Positions 50,201-62,449 of a stretch of DNA of 64,000 bases are shown piece after piece; within the stretch, counting starts at the first letter, position 1, and each line of letters begins with the position of its first letter. The translations under genes and the position numbers were made by a program. This DNA comes from Strix aluco. Lineage: Eukaryota; Chordata; Aves; Strigiformes; Strigidae. Where the stretch lies: the NCBI RefSeq assembly GCF_031877795.1, contig NC_133933.1, forward strand, positions 64,306,984 to 64,370,983. Reading direction: 5' to 3'. The notes beneath the pieces were generated by a model. That model was not told the DNA's origin and made no database searches. It was given only the letters and a program-made list of their open reading frames with translations.

Positions 50201-52037
50201 ATTTGCCTGCTTTTCCACATGCCTGCAGTGCAATTCAACCTCATCATATATAGGGCATATAGCCCTGTCTACTTCCTCCATGCACTGAGGAAAAGGTTTT
50301 TGCACTCACCTCCCCCCTCACTCCTCCAGGTGTGAATTCTGTCTCTCCATCATAAAGCTGTGACTTCACACAGCACGTGCAGCTGCACAGCTTTGCCTGT
50401 GATTCACCAAGCAGTTTTCTTCATCACAACTGGTGAGAAAGTAACCACAGTATCATTCAAGAATTTCACAGGGCGCTGTACTCCAAGGAGTACACGTTAC
50501 ATGATATGATATACAGATGCACACCCATCTTATGAGTGACAGACACCAGAAGACACGGCATTTGAGAAGTCTTTGGGTGTGTGAAAGAGCAGAGCAGTCA
50601 CTAGTTTTCCATAGGTGATCAGGGAGTATGGTCTTGAAATAATGACTGGAGACTTGTAGTTAGGTTATTCAACATCAGGGTCTGCTTTTTCCACATGCCT
50701 CCTGCCCACTGCAGTTTTTGGACTCTGCAGTTTAACTCCAATAAAGCACAGATGATACTTCTCTGCCTCCCAGAGATGTGATAAAGGGAAATTTCAAGAT
50801 GGACAAACATGGAGGCTACAGTGAAGTGACAACAGAAGCAGATCAGTCTTGTTTCTTGCTCTGCAAGTTTAGTGCAGTTGAACAACTGCCCTCAATGCAG
50901 AGAGATGGAAAACAAGGCAGAGCTTCCTGGGGCAAAAGGAAGACACTGGGAGAGCCCTGTTCAAGGAAGGGAGAGGTAAGAAGGGGCTGGAGGGTGATTA
51001 GCAGCACACAGTCTGTTTGAGCTTAAATAGGAAGGTCATCAACAATTGATTTTCCAGTTAACAGTTTCATGAATGACAGTTTAAAATTAAGTGTGCACTG
51101 CTCCACCCTCTAAGGTGCTTTCTCACCCCTCAATAATTCTTTCCAGTCACTGGCTCCCACAGTGGTGTAGGGCAAGAATGCAAGCCCTGAGAGCAGGCTT
51201 GTCACACTGAAAAACAAAGCTTGTGGGGGACGTGGAGGGAAGGGAACCTAGGGAAAATGGTGCTGAGAGTCAGATGTGAAGTGGTAGGGGGAAGCAAGAT
51301 TGTTAATTTTGGTTGGAAATCATGAATAATAAAATCTGGTTTTTGACTAGTGATGGAAAAATGAGGGTCTTCAGAACTGGAATTTCCCAGTCCTGCCCAG
51401 CCCCACAAGCTCAGGACAGGGGTCAAGAGGAAGGTGTGCTGCTACAGAGAAAAGTTTAATAACTTTGGTTTGAAGATATGAGTGATAGGATCTGCATTTT
51501 TTTCTATTCCCAATTACATGTCAAGATTAACAAACCTACTTAAAATAATACTGATGTCACCATAAGGACTCAAGTTTAGCTCAGGTATTTTTTTTTTTTC
51601 CTTTTAATGTCTCTCATCTGTGAAAACTCTCAGGCTGGCACATATTTTTTAAAGCTAAAGTATCTCACTATAAGGACCAGGCCTACATGTAGGCAATGTC
51701 CATATATCATGGATGCATTGAACCTAGTGCCTACGACCAGCAGCAAAGACCCCATCTGCAGGCTGTCAGGCAGCAGTGACATAATACTGGTGCAGTATTG
51801 CTGATTCTCTTTGATAACGTCACTGCAGTGAGTTAAGAGCAGGTTTCAGTGCACTTCCATTAACTGTTCTCCAACAGCACTGGGGCAAAGAGTACATATG
51901 CACCTCATCTGGGTTCTGCGACTCTTTCATCTTTGCAGTCACACTGATGGCTCTCCATGTTTGTACTGTGTCTTTCATATTTCTGTCAGACATCCCAGGG
52001 CATTGATTAACAGCAGCATGATACTTTCTGGGATTCT
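44291..52037. other. Intergenic, no gene recognised
   Basis: Mixed sequence with short chance frames. A pyrimidine-rich stretch with many TCC/CTC runs occupies about 46,390-46,800. No splice-bounded exon, RNA gene or LTR end was recognised. Confidence 0.45.
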
Positions 52038-52203
52038 GAAGGCCACCCCAAGCATCTCCATTCCTGGAGATTTTCAAAACCTGGCAGGAGAAGTCCTTGA
52101 CCAAACCAATCTATTTCTGAATTTGTCCCTGCTTCGGCAAGGGAGTTACATTACAGACCTCCACAGTCCCTTTCAACCTAGATTGCTCCATGATTCTGTG
52201 ATG
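52038..52203 (+). mobile_element. Old CR1 LINE 3' end fragment
   Basis: The order 'ggagattttcaaaacctggc', then 'gaagtccttgacc', then 'cctgcttcggcaagggagtt', then 'agtccctttcaacctagatt' and 'ccatgattctgtgatg' follows the CR1 3' end, with many substitutions. It is noncoding and old. Confidence 0.75.
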
Positions 52204-54829
52204 TCTGCTTGAAGCCAATGGCATTTTGGCCTCATGTAAAGTTACTCCCAAGACTGGGAGCTCTATCTCTTTATCTGCAGGCCCAGAGGGGTAAGAATTG
52301 CCACTTAAAATTCTATCTTAGGACCATGGAGAACCAGATCTAACCCAAATTTCAGGTAGTTACACAGTACTACATCAGTGAAGCACTCCTGTAATTTTAA
52401 AAGCAGCCATGGTCCTCTCCAGACAGAAGGCAATGCTTTGGGAAGGCAACATGCCTCTCCATGTCCCTCCTTCAGAATTAAGCATTGTCTAAATCCAAAG
52501 TGGCTCCATAAACTTCTTTCCTTTCTTAATTATGCAATGCTGCAGAAAGTTAAGATAGTGCAAACTGGACACGGCTAGTCTGCTCAGCATCATATTATGC
52601 AATGCACTGTGGCACAAAGTCTCCCAAACTAGGGCCCCAGGAAGACCCAGTCTCAGCACTGCAGACCCCTTATATTATATTGTATTTCAAGATGTCATTC
52701 AGTAGTTACAGAATGCATCCCAGGTGTTGGAGGAAATAGTGGATGCACACTTTTTGTTATTAGATGCTGACACCTTCACATTTGCTTTGCTGTGAATAAA
52801 CTCATTTCACTTTCAGAAAGCCAAGGGGCACGCCGTAACGCATGCTACAATGTCAGGAAATTCTTACAAAACCAAAAAAGGAATAGTCTGTTTGTGGCTC
52901 CAAGGCATTTTAACAGACTCATAGCAAGCCTAGAAGGAGACAAAGCCTTTGCTCTGAAGCTTTCAAGTCAGCTGAAGGCACCTCAAAAGACCCTTCTTAG
53001 CTGCCATATGGGAAACAGGCTGATTCATTCCTTGCTGGGCAGGCCCACTTCCCAGGCAGTACCTCCAGCGCTGAGAGCTGTGCAGGTCCCAGACAACCCT
53101 CCAAGGAATACATGAAACAGCCACTGTGACTGTAAGATCTGGAGTGCAGCTACGGGTACGAGCGGCAGTTTAGCCATCTGATTACAATCAATATGTTTTT
53201 GGCTCCTGCTGCAGTCAGTCTTGTGATGACATGAAATGTTCCAGAACTCAGGGGCTATATTTAGCAAAAAAACAACATAAAAAGGGGCAAGGAAGAAGAG
53301 TTGAGCTTTTTCCTGGGCATGGCTTTGTCACTTACAAAGCTCTGCTAACCCACAGAGACCTTTGCCTCTCCCACACAGTACTTGCAACACTTTTCCACTA
53401 AACTGGTAACTTAGGAGTTCGCAGTGTTTCACAGATGTAAGTAGCGCACGTTTGGTGAATGAGAAAATTGCCCAACAGGTGAGACTGGGGCCAGCTTAAC
53501 AGAAGCAACCTGTCATGCAGCACCTTCATCTTCAGAAGATTTGTGGGCAATGGTGTGTAACAGGCAGCTCCTCAGGAATCCATAGCTTCATGCTGGATCC
53601 TTGCTCCTGTTGTTACAGGCCCTCTTCTCGTTGTTTCCCTACCCAGTCTGTTCTAGACAGATTTCTAGGGTTGTTCAGCAAACACACTCAATTCCTTCCC
53701 AGGCATGTATAGAATGATGCGTTTGAAGGCTATGCTATGGCTGTTTTTCATGCAAACAGAAAACACCGTGTCCCTAACAGCCTGGAAATGTCTACCCAGA
53801 CTTCAAGTTCCCACTCCAAAAGCAGAAATAGCTGTATAGCCAAAGCCAATTTTTCAGAAAATACGAGTCAAGTTCCCAAAATCAAAGGGTTGTATTGGTT
53901 CTGGTCAAATTTAAGGGCCATAGTGCTCTGGCTTGGCTGGACGGAGCTGCTCATTCATTAACTTTGCTTGCCCAGACACAAGGAAATATTGAAGGCCTGC
54001 TCTCCCCTCCCACCCCAGCAACACCTGCACTGTGCCCCTGCAGCCCCATGTCCTCTTGTCCCACCACCCAGCTGGTAACCGTGTAGTCAACACAACTCCC
54101 ATTCCTGTATTGACTCTGCAAGCTGCTTGTTAATTAATTACAAAACCATTCCTTCCTCTTTTCCCTTTCCTCCCACACTTGTTCTTGCTTTTTGGTAAGA
54201 CTTTTTTTGGTTTGGGGCGGGGTTTTTTTACTTCATTTTCTAAAAGTTTATCTTGCCAGACAGCTTCCCCTGTGCCTCGCAGGCCTCCCCTGAATTGCTC
54301 TCTGCTACTTGCAGTTCTCTTGTCTGTGACTGTCTACACAAGGCTGTCATAGAGTATAGACATCTGCTGTAGTAACATAATTGAGCTGAAATAAATAACA
54401 TTTCACCCATGAGTTACATTTGAACCAAAGATTTCAGAAACAAAGAGTATGAATTATTTTATGTATTTGATCTTCCCAAAGTAATCAAGGCATATCACTA
54501 CTCACATAGGTTAAAGAGTGAGCTGTCACTTTATCGGTAACCCTTAATTGCTTTTATGTTTCTCTTAAGGGAAATTTCTCACAGAATCTGAAAACACATC
54601 CGCATGATTTGTCAGGGAGTGCAGCTCACTACAGATGGGATGGCATACTGAGGGCCCACTCCCCTCTCCTATCTCCCATCAGAGGGCACCTTTACGGTAC
54701 CCAAATCCCCTACTCGTGTGGAAAAAACACTATTAGGAGTGCAACGGGGTTTTCGCGATCCCCCAGCCAATTTTTGCATCTCCAGTGGCCCTGCAGACCG
54801 GGTTAAGACACCGCCAGTTTAACTGGAAA
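52204..54829. other. Intergenic, no gene recognised
   Basis: No gene or repeat recognised. A G/T-rich run with 'tttttttggtttggggcggg' lies near 54,205-54,235, shortly before the RSPH3 CpG island. Confidence 0.45.
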
Positions 54830-55091
54830 CCTTCCAGTCCCTGAGCAGCCTGTACAGAGGCGGAAGAAGGACGGTGACACCTCGTGGTTAAACTCCCTCA
54901 TTACTCGGCCCCGGAGAGGCCCCGCAGCACCACCAAGCGCGAACCCGTCAGTAGTTAAAGTGACTGTTTTCCGCTAAGCACCCCCGTGCCCGGAGAGCAG
55001 GCACGGCCTCATTAGACTTCCCTCAAGCCCTAGCTCTCCGCCGGCAGGAAAACCTGCGGTAGCTGCAGCGCGGGTCGTCCCACAACGCCCC

Positions 55092-55101
55092 GCGCATGCG
55101 C
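55092..55101. promoter_or_regulatory. NRF1 palindrome in RSPH3 promoter
   Basis: GCGCATGCGC is a perfect NRF1 site 88-97 bases before the RSPH3 ATG. Such sites are common in CpG island core promoters. Confidence 0.65.
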
Positions 55102-55127
55102 GGCGCTCTCCCCCGCCCCGCTAGCGC

Positions 55128-55141
55128 GTTGCCCTGGAGAC
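55128..55141. promoter_or_regulatory. RFX X-box in RSPH3 promoter
   Basis: GTTGCCCTGGAGAC differs from the vertebrate RFX motif GTTGCCATGGAGAC by one base in the spacer. It lies 48 bases before the ATG. RFX2/RFX3 together with FOXJ1 drive motile-cilia genes through such X-boxes, so the site fits the role of RSPH3 well. Binding is inferred from sequence. Confidence 0.7.
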
Positions 55142-55188
55142 GGTTGCGGCGCGCGGCGGCCGTTCCACCGCCGCGGCCGGGCCCCGCC

Positions 55189-58100
55189 ATGCTGCCCGCC
55201 CGGGAGCCGCCGGCGGCCCCCGCCGTCCCCTACAGCTACTGCAGCCGGCCCCGCGCCCTGCCCGCCCGCCCGAAGTACCGAGCGCTGCCAGCCGCCGCCG
55301 AGCTGTGAGTGCCGGTGTCCGGCGGGCCGCGCCATCCAGCCCCGCGGCCTGCGCGCCCTGAGCGAGCACCGCTGCCCGCTCCTGCCCTTCGCGCCTTCCC
55401 CTCACCCCAGCAACCTCGCCGCCCTCCCCGGGGGAGGGGGGAGACCCCGCCGCTCCGCCGCCAGGTCCTTCTTCCCGAACTTGGGGGGGACTTGCACGCC
55501 CTGGCCTTCCAGAGGCCTTCGGGCTTGTTGGAGGTGTGAGCCTCCTGGTTGCGGCTCTGTAACCACAGCTACCTGTGCTTGATGTTGCAGAGAAAAGGAA
55601 CCTGTTCGTTACGCCAACCTCATGTATGACAGGAGAGTGGTGCGCGGCAACACTTACGCCCTTCAAGTCACACCTGTGGTATGTTTTTTATGTGGATCGT
55701 GCTCTAGCATCGTGGAAAAGTTATAGGTGGGGTGGGAAAGCTGTTCCTCATTAATACTTGTAACTGCTGAAGCTGTAATTTTATTTCAAATATGTCACAC
55801 AGTCACAGGTCCTCCAGTTAAATTAGCACGTGACTTCAGCTTTTCTTTAAAGCACTTAGTTTCACATGAACTTGTGTAGTTCTGGGTTTTCTTCCCCATT
55901 CAGTACTGGATTATATTTTTCCTGACATTTCTTTAGCGTAATGATCCTAAGCACAAGTCATCACTGCGTAATCTGTTATCATATGCAAGGTGTCATCAGT
56001 GAGAACAGCAGCTCTTGGGAAATTAAGTCTTGTGGTAGACTTTGGCTTATCCTACTATAAGAAGCAGAGCTAAATGGTCCAGCTGTATGTAAAAGCTGCT
56101 TGTGTAGACACAAAAGTATTTTATTCATCTCAATACAGGAGTAAATGTTTTAGTGATACTTTATTTTCAGAGAATATTTCTACATAGATAACTTGATCAT
56201 ATAAAAATTTAAAGCAGTCTGTATTTTTAAATGTGACTCTGTGGAAATAACTTTGTGTTGTTCAGTAGCTGTTTCTTAGAGTGAATTTCACATATGTTCT
56301 CTTTAAGAAGTTTGAAACTGGTGCTCATTTCAATCCATAAACAGTAATGAATTTAAAAGTTAGGATGGGTTTCTTTTGCTTCATCAGCAATAAAGAACCT
56401 ATGACTTTTACCTAGCAAACACTTCTGTTGATAATATAAATGGGCTTAAATCCATTTGACCTTCTTAAAGCTTTACCTAGAAATTCTCACTTGTCAGCAA
56501 GAACATGCCATTTTAATATCCTTTATCTCCGAAAGCAAAGTTCTGTATACAATATCCACTTCCAAATAACAATCGCTCTTAGTGTGAGATGCCATTAGTA
56601 TGTGCCTGTAGGCAGCTAGGATACCTTATTAGTTTCATGCCCTACAGTCTTTAAGGTAACTGAAAATTTAGGGTCAGAACCCAGAAAAGTAAATCTGAAA
56701 TGCTAGATTTGTCGCATTAAAATCAACCAACAACCTCCATTTTCCTGTAGAGAGAAATTAGTATTGTTTTCAAGTACAGAGTGTATTCTGTTTTGTGTTT
56801 TTTTTTTTTTTTTCTTCTTCACCCCTGCACAGAGTACCCAACCCAATCCCTTTGAAATTCAAAGGCAGAGGGAAGCACGGAAAAGAGCACTGGCTAGAAA
56901 GCACGCAAAAGAGCAAATACAACCAAGAACACCTGAGCCTGTGGAAGGCAGAGAGCACATTCATGTGCAGACAGGTAAAAGGCTGAATTTTTGAAAATTC
57001 ATCTGAAAACAAAAACTTGCTGATCTATATTCACTTACTGAATTGATGACGCAGTTGGTAGAATCACATAGAGTTAAGATTAGAATCATAGAATTCTAGA
57101 ATCAGAGGTTCTCTAAATATGTTAATAAACTTGGCTAATTAGTGACATTTTCCCAGAGGCTCTGTTTTTCAGTTTTCAGTGTACATTCATGAACACTAGT
57201 GAAGACTTACTCATTATTCTTTCCTTTTCCAGTATCATCAGAGAAGTCTGGTATATGCTTAAAATTGAGGGATTTTAAAATTTTGCTTAGGAGTGCAGTC
57301 ACATGTAAGAATAAGGCTACTATTAAAAATTGGGGGACATGTCCTAATTTAGAATAGGAAACAGCCCTATTTGTGGGAAAACAATCTTATTTGTAGGAAA
57401 ACCAAAATTTGTCAGTGGATTAATCATGATGAGAGTGCAATGTATTGCTGTGCCCTCTGAAAATCATTTCAGATTGGACTGACTTACAAACTGGGAAAAC
57501 AGCTGTCTTACGTGCTAATCAGACATGGCCTGTGGTTTCTGAACGTTCCCTCTGCCCCAGCCCAGCTGAACCTCCTACACCACCTCCAATGTGGCTTTTC
57601 ATCATTCAAATACTGTTGGACACAGAAGGAGGCTTTCTAGTGTGGAAGTCTTGGTCTCATATCCTTCCCACTGTCTACTGCAGATAATTTTAAGTACTCT
57701 ACAGACATTATTTTCTGAGCCAGGCTATTTATCTCTGCAGTAGGAGGCAGTTATAATTCAATTCAAGCCCATGCTGTTATGGATGTGTGGTTACCTGAAG
57801 GCTGCTTCTGGTGGGGCCAGAAGTAGAGTATAATTCTTTAACATATTCAGTGTTCTGTTTTGGTGCATACAGTGAAGAAAAATGTGTTTTCAATATTACT
57901 TGTTAGTAGGTAGGCAGTCATTATCCCTTTTTGAAATTGTTCTACAAAGAATTGTTTATTCTGCAAGGTGGGCTGAAATGGTCTAGGCACTGACTTTTGA
58001 AACCTACTAAGTGAAATGCCCTTTTAGGAATTACTTCCAAGAAGTGCAGCTGACATTACAGAGAACGTGGCATCAGATGGCCTATGCAGCAGACTGATCT

Positions 58101-61100
58101 ATGTTTTAAGTTGAGGTGTCTTTTTTTTTTTTTTTAAACCTTATAGAAGACATTTTATTGCACTCTTTGGATATAATTCACACTGTAGCTTTATCAAAAA
58201 TAGTTGAGAGAAAATAACAAGAATCCAACTTTCAGCATTCATTGTACTTCTGTTTCTAGAACTGTATTTGGAAGAGATTAGTGATCGGATAATAGAGGTT
58301 GATACAGAGTGTCAAACAGATGCATTTTTGGACAGACCACCCACTCCATTCTTCATACCAGCCAAAACAGGAAAAGATGTGGCCACACAAATAGAACAAG
58401 GAGAGGTATGAAGTGAAGTCAGGTCCACAAGTGCTGTCAAAACATGTCTCCCATACAAAACACATTTCTGATGCAAAATTGAGGCAGAAACAGAAAGGAA
58501 CTTATCCTCATAGAACATGCCAAAATAAAAAGAGTCTCCAATATCTGCACTCTGAGGTTAAGTGCAAAATTAAGGAAGGTGCTTCTTCATGTGCACTGGT
58601 TCTGCTGCTTTCAGCTGAGAACTACAGTGTTGAGAAATGCCCTCCCCTGTAGAAATAATGTCCAGCTGAGAAGGGGTTGGGAACACGGAGGTGAGCAGAA
58701 ATAGGGTCCAGGTGAGTGCTCTGCTTCTCCCTGGCAGCCCCCACAGTGGCTGTGGTAGGGTGTGGGGTGTCTCACTCCAGCCCACTCCTCACTTAGCCCC
58801 CAGCTGCATTCATGTTTCTGCCTTAGCTGACACTGGCCTCCCACCTGCACTTCTCAGCCCTGCCCTCAGCACAAGGGCTTTGTTCATCCTCCTGTTCTCC
58901 TTGCCAAGGTGTTAACAGTGATTGTGATCAAGGGTCTTTCATCTCTCTTTCCCTGACTCCCATCCTCAGCTGTTTGACTTTGACATTGAAGTCAAGCCGA
59001 TCCTGGAAGTGTTGGTTGGGAAAACAGTTGAACAAGCTTTGCTGGAAGTCATGGAGGAAGAAGAGCTGGCCCAGCTGTGGGCACATCAGCGTGCCTACGC
59101 AGAGCTGCGTAATGCAGAGCTTGCTGAAGTACAGCGCCTGGAAGAGCAGGACAGGCGATACAGAGAGGAGAAGGTAGGACTTCCTAGGAGCAGAACAGGC
59201 CTGTCTGAATGCTCATCAGAAGAGAGAAAACCATTTCCAGTACTGAAAGACAAGCTGTGAAATAAGCTGGATGTGCCCAAAAGGGTACTGTCAAGTTCAA
59301 TATTCCTCAAAACATTTTGGTGCCATACAGCTGCACTCTGCCATTTGCTCTCGTGCACCACCACCATGCTGTTGTGTTTATCTGGAGCAGTTGTGCTCCA
59401 GTGACCTGGTGCACTCAGACACCTGATCAAGAGACCAAACCTAACAGTGTTTTCTTCTGTATCTGGTGCAGCTGTTGTTCAAGCCTTTTCATTATAATAA
59501 CTGCTAAATGAGTAGTCACAGTTCTTGAAAGTAAGAGACACCTCCTAGTCTTTCACTCCCAGCACATGCACTACTGTGTGTGCACACATACCTCTTAAGA
59601 TCTCCAAGTATTAAGCTGTATTAGTACTATCTAGTAAATAGGAATAAACAGAAAAGGCAAGTCTTAATTACTTGCTATTCATCAGCCTCATATAACTGGG
59701 TTTTTTAGTGTTTTCCTGGACCAATTTGAGTTTTAATCTTTTCTTACATCAAATAGGATATAATATTAGAAAGATGAAACATGCAGGAAATTCTGACCCA
59801 ACTTCATCTCATTCCAAGGCCAATGACCAGCTTGATCTGCAATAATAGAGAGTCATGAAATCAATGCATACTAAGGTATCAGAGAAGGGTTTCATTTGGC
59901 CAGTTTTGAAGCCCTTGTTTTACAGACTTGGCAAAATCAGAAAAGATATACCAAAGGAGCATGTTTCCCTTTAGTCCTTGTGGATTTTAGTACTCCAGAG
60001 ATTGAGTACGAGCTTGCTTTCAAGCACTTTTTCATATGAGGAGTTTTTGTGAAAATTAGAGGCTGCAAATACCAGGTAGAGACAGTAAGTGTCTGTACTT
60101 TTGCTTATCTTTACTATGTATGACTCTCACACTGTGATCAGTCTTCAAAGTCTAGATCAAAGGAGTAACAGCTAAAGGCCTGAAAGTTTTACATGCAATA
60201 TTGCCTTGACAGGAACGTCGCAAACTCCAGCACATGCAAATGCTGCAGAAACAGAAGGAGACCACAGAGAAAATTGCAGCTCGGGCATTCGCTCAGCGTT
60301 ACTTGGCTGATCTCATTCCCTCTGTCTTCAATAATCTTCGTGAGGGTGGATTTTTTTATGACCCTATAGAAAGAGGTTTGTATTTATTATTTTTTTAATA
60401 TGTGAACTGAGTAATAGAAAGGTCAAAACAACCGTAAAACATAGCTTATTGTCATATTATTTAGAATAATGTCATAAGACTTTATTCATTTACATTTGTG
60501 TAAATGTGTACAAATTGTGTTAATATCTGTGAACAGATAGTTTCCAAACTCATATTTTTAACACAAACAAACATTATTGGTCATCTATACAAGTAGTCAA
60601 GAATGAGCAAGAGCTGACAGTGTGACAATGAGAAGAGCTGCTTTTGAATTGGAGAGAGATAAATGAGTGGTTAGGTTTGGCAGAGCAGAGAGAGAGACAT
60701 CCAAACTGAAGTAAATGTATTTTGATAGGAGAGGCAAAGAAATCTGTATGTCATCCTGAACCTTTTTAATGTTTATCAGAGAAAAGGAGAAATCTGTCAA
60801 TTAGAACTAGGCCCTGAAAATAATTTTGGAGTTGTATATCGGTAACTCCAAGCTTTTAGAATCAGCAGCATTTCTTATGGGCTACCTTGCTGCACCCCAC
60901 TTCCCCGGGCCCCGCAGAGGCACACAGACCACAGCTTGGCCATGGTTACACTCTCTTCAGAATGAGTCATGGGGCAAGTGCAGAAACTGAGCGTATTTCG
61001 CAGACAGGGCAGGCTTTGGGACCATGGCTTAGAAAGAGCATGATTTGAGAAATACATGGGTAAGCAAGAGCTCTTTAGTCAGAGGGAACAAATGCTTTCA

Positions 61101-61575
61101 GCACACCAGAAGCCAGACAATTTTGGAAAGCAAGGCAGGAAATGTTATTCTCCTGACTTGTTCAGGATAATTATTTTCATCTCACTAGAACTTTACTGTG
61201 TATCTCATCTCTGCTAGCTCTTCAAGGGTGCCAGACCCTTTTGAAAAACACTGCAGTTGAAACGATTCTGGTCTGAGTCCATAAAGATGAGGAACTGCAG
61301 TAAGAGAGGCAGGAGATAAGAAACCCAACAACACCTGAGAGATTTCATCTGGCTCTCAGAAAGCAAATGTCTTTTGGCAAGGATGTTCATCCCTTAATGG
61401 TCGTAGCAAATGAAAAACAGCCTCAAGACCCTGTCGCTCATCCTCAATAAAAAGACATTTTTTCTTTCTTCCTGCTAAATTCTTACAGATATTGAGACAG
61501 AATTCCTTCCATGGCTGATGACAGAAGTGGAAGAAACACTAGAGAGGAAGGTTCTGGGGAGGACAATGCTTGACT
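55189..61575 (+). CDS. RSPH3: Radial spoke head protein 3 homolog, 3' end missing
   Basis: RSPH3 is a stalk protein of the axonemal radial spokes of motile cilia and flagella, and is known in mammals to anchor PKA and bind ERK. Coding exons: 55189-55304, 55591-55678, 56833-56974, 58260-58405, 58970-59173, 60213-60375 and 61489-61575. All join in frame to 315 complete codons plus one base. Hallmarks are 'YANLMYDRRVVRGNTYALQ' (exon 2), 'RKRALARKHAKEQ' with 'RTPEPVEGREH' (exon 3), 'CQTDAFLDRPPTPFFIPAKT' (exon 4), the amphipathic helix around 'GKTVEQALLEVMEEEEL' (about residues 181-197, the expected PKA RII-binding region), the coiled-coil-like 'EVQRLEEQDRRYREEKERRK', and 'FAQRYLADLIPSVFNNLREG' (exon 6). 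The ATG has a good context (GCCGCCATGC-like) and matches the start of the shorter human form. The donor after exon 6 (GTTTGT) is weak. The following exon(s), expected to encode the acidic C-terminus, were not found before 64000. Confidence 0.93.
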
Positions 61576-61832
61576 GTAAGTTACTAAATCCTGGAATGTA
61601 ATCTGGGCTACTTGATGTTTTTGATTGTTTTTTCCCCAGTCAGAACAAGTATCACATTTAAAGGGTCACTGTGGGTTGGTAGGAGGTGTCGTTTTAGCAA
61701 GAACTCCAAGTACCCATGGCTTTTTGTGTTGTTTTCTTGGGGTTTTTTTACTATATAAAAACATTTTTAATGTTGGAAAACTACTACTACATACATCTAG
61801 GTAATTGATTTTCAGCTGAAATCATAGAAGCA

Positions 61833-62449
61833 TGTCGTGGTTTAAACCCGGCCGGCAGCCAAACACCATGCAGCCGCTCGCTCACCCTCCCCCACCCCGG
61901 GGAGTGGGGGAGAGAATTAGAGGGGTGAGGGTAAGGAAACTTGTAGGTTGAGATAAAAACAATTTAATAATTGAAATAAAATAAAATAAAAATAAGGGTA
62001 ATAATAATAATAGAAATAATAGGAAACACAAACAAGTAATGTACGATGTGTTTGCTCACCACCTGCTGACCGGTGCCCAGCTTGTTCCTGGCTAGCGATC
62101 CCAGAGAAGAGAGAATCCTGAAACCCCAATCCTGGAAGTGAGAGTGAGCTTCCCAATCAATCCTTATCTATACACTGAGCATGACATTATATGATATGGA
62201 ATATTCCACTGGCCAATTTGGATCTGTTGCTCTGTCTATGCTCCCTCCCAGCTGCTTGTGTACCTGCATGCTAGCAGGACATGGGAAGTTGAAAAGTCCT
62301 TGATTTCTTAGCAACAACTTAACAAAAACATCAGTACGTTATCAATATTCTTCTCATATCAAATTCCCTACTGAATCCAAAACACAGCACTATTCTAGCT
62401 ACTAAGAAGGAAAAAAAAAATTAGCTCTATCCCACCCAAAACCAGGACA
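61833..62449 (-). mobile_element. Solo LTR of a bird endogenous retrovirus, antisense in RSPH3 intron
   Basis: The element is bounded by TG..CA. On the minus strand it starts TGTCCTGGTTTTGGGTGGG and ends GGGTTTAAACCACGACA, typical of a widespread bird ERV LTR family. In that orientation it has a TATA-like 'gtatagataagg', an ATTAAA poly(A) signal, an AT-rich (TATTTTATTT)-like stretch and a GC-rich 'gagcgagcggctgc' R/U5-side block. No retroviral coding sequence or second LTR is next to it, so it is a solo LTR left by recombination. The flanks 'aagca' and 'aagtg' give no clean target-site duplication. The family name is not assigned. Confidence 0.85.

Larger units (their letters stand above)
54830..55560. 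promoter_or_regulatory. CpG island promoter of RSPH3
   Basis: GC and CpG content rise sharply from about 54,830, peak at 55,080-55,450 and fall after 55,550. The island covers the 5' flank, first exon and start of intron 1 of RSPH3. There is no TATA box near the expected start, so a dispersed CpG-type promoter is likely. Confidence 0.8.

Noticed and set aside
55030-55666. Minus-strand frames of 101 and 181 codons over the RSPH3 first exons
   Set aside because: Gly/Ala/Arg-rich translations caused by the CpG island; shadows of the real exon on the + strand.
57060-57105. 'aatcatagaattctagaatc' as a CR1 tail on the minus strand
   Set aside because: Only a few bases of ATTCTATG-like sequence and no adjoining CR1 body; probably chance in an AT-rich intron.
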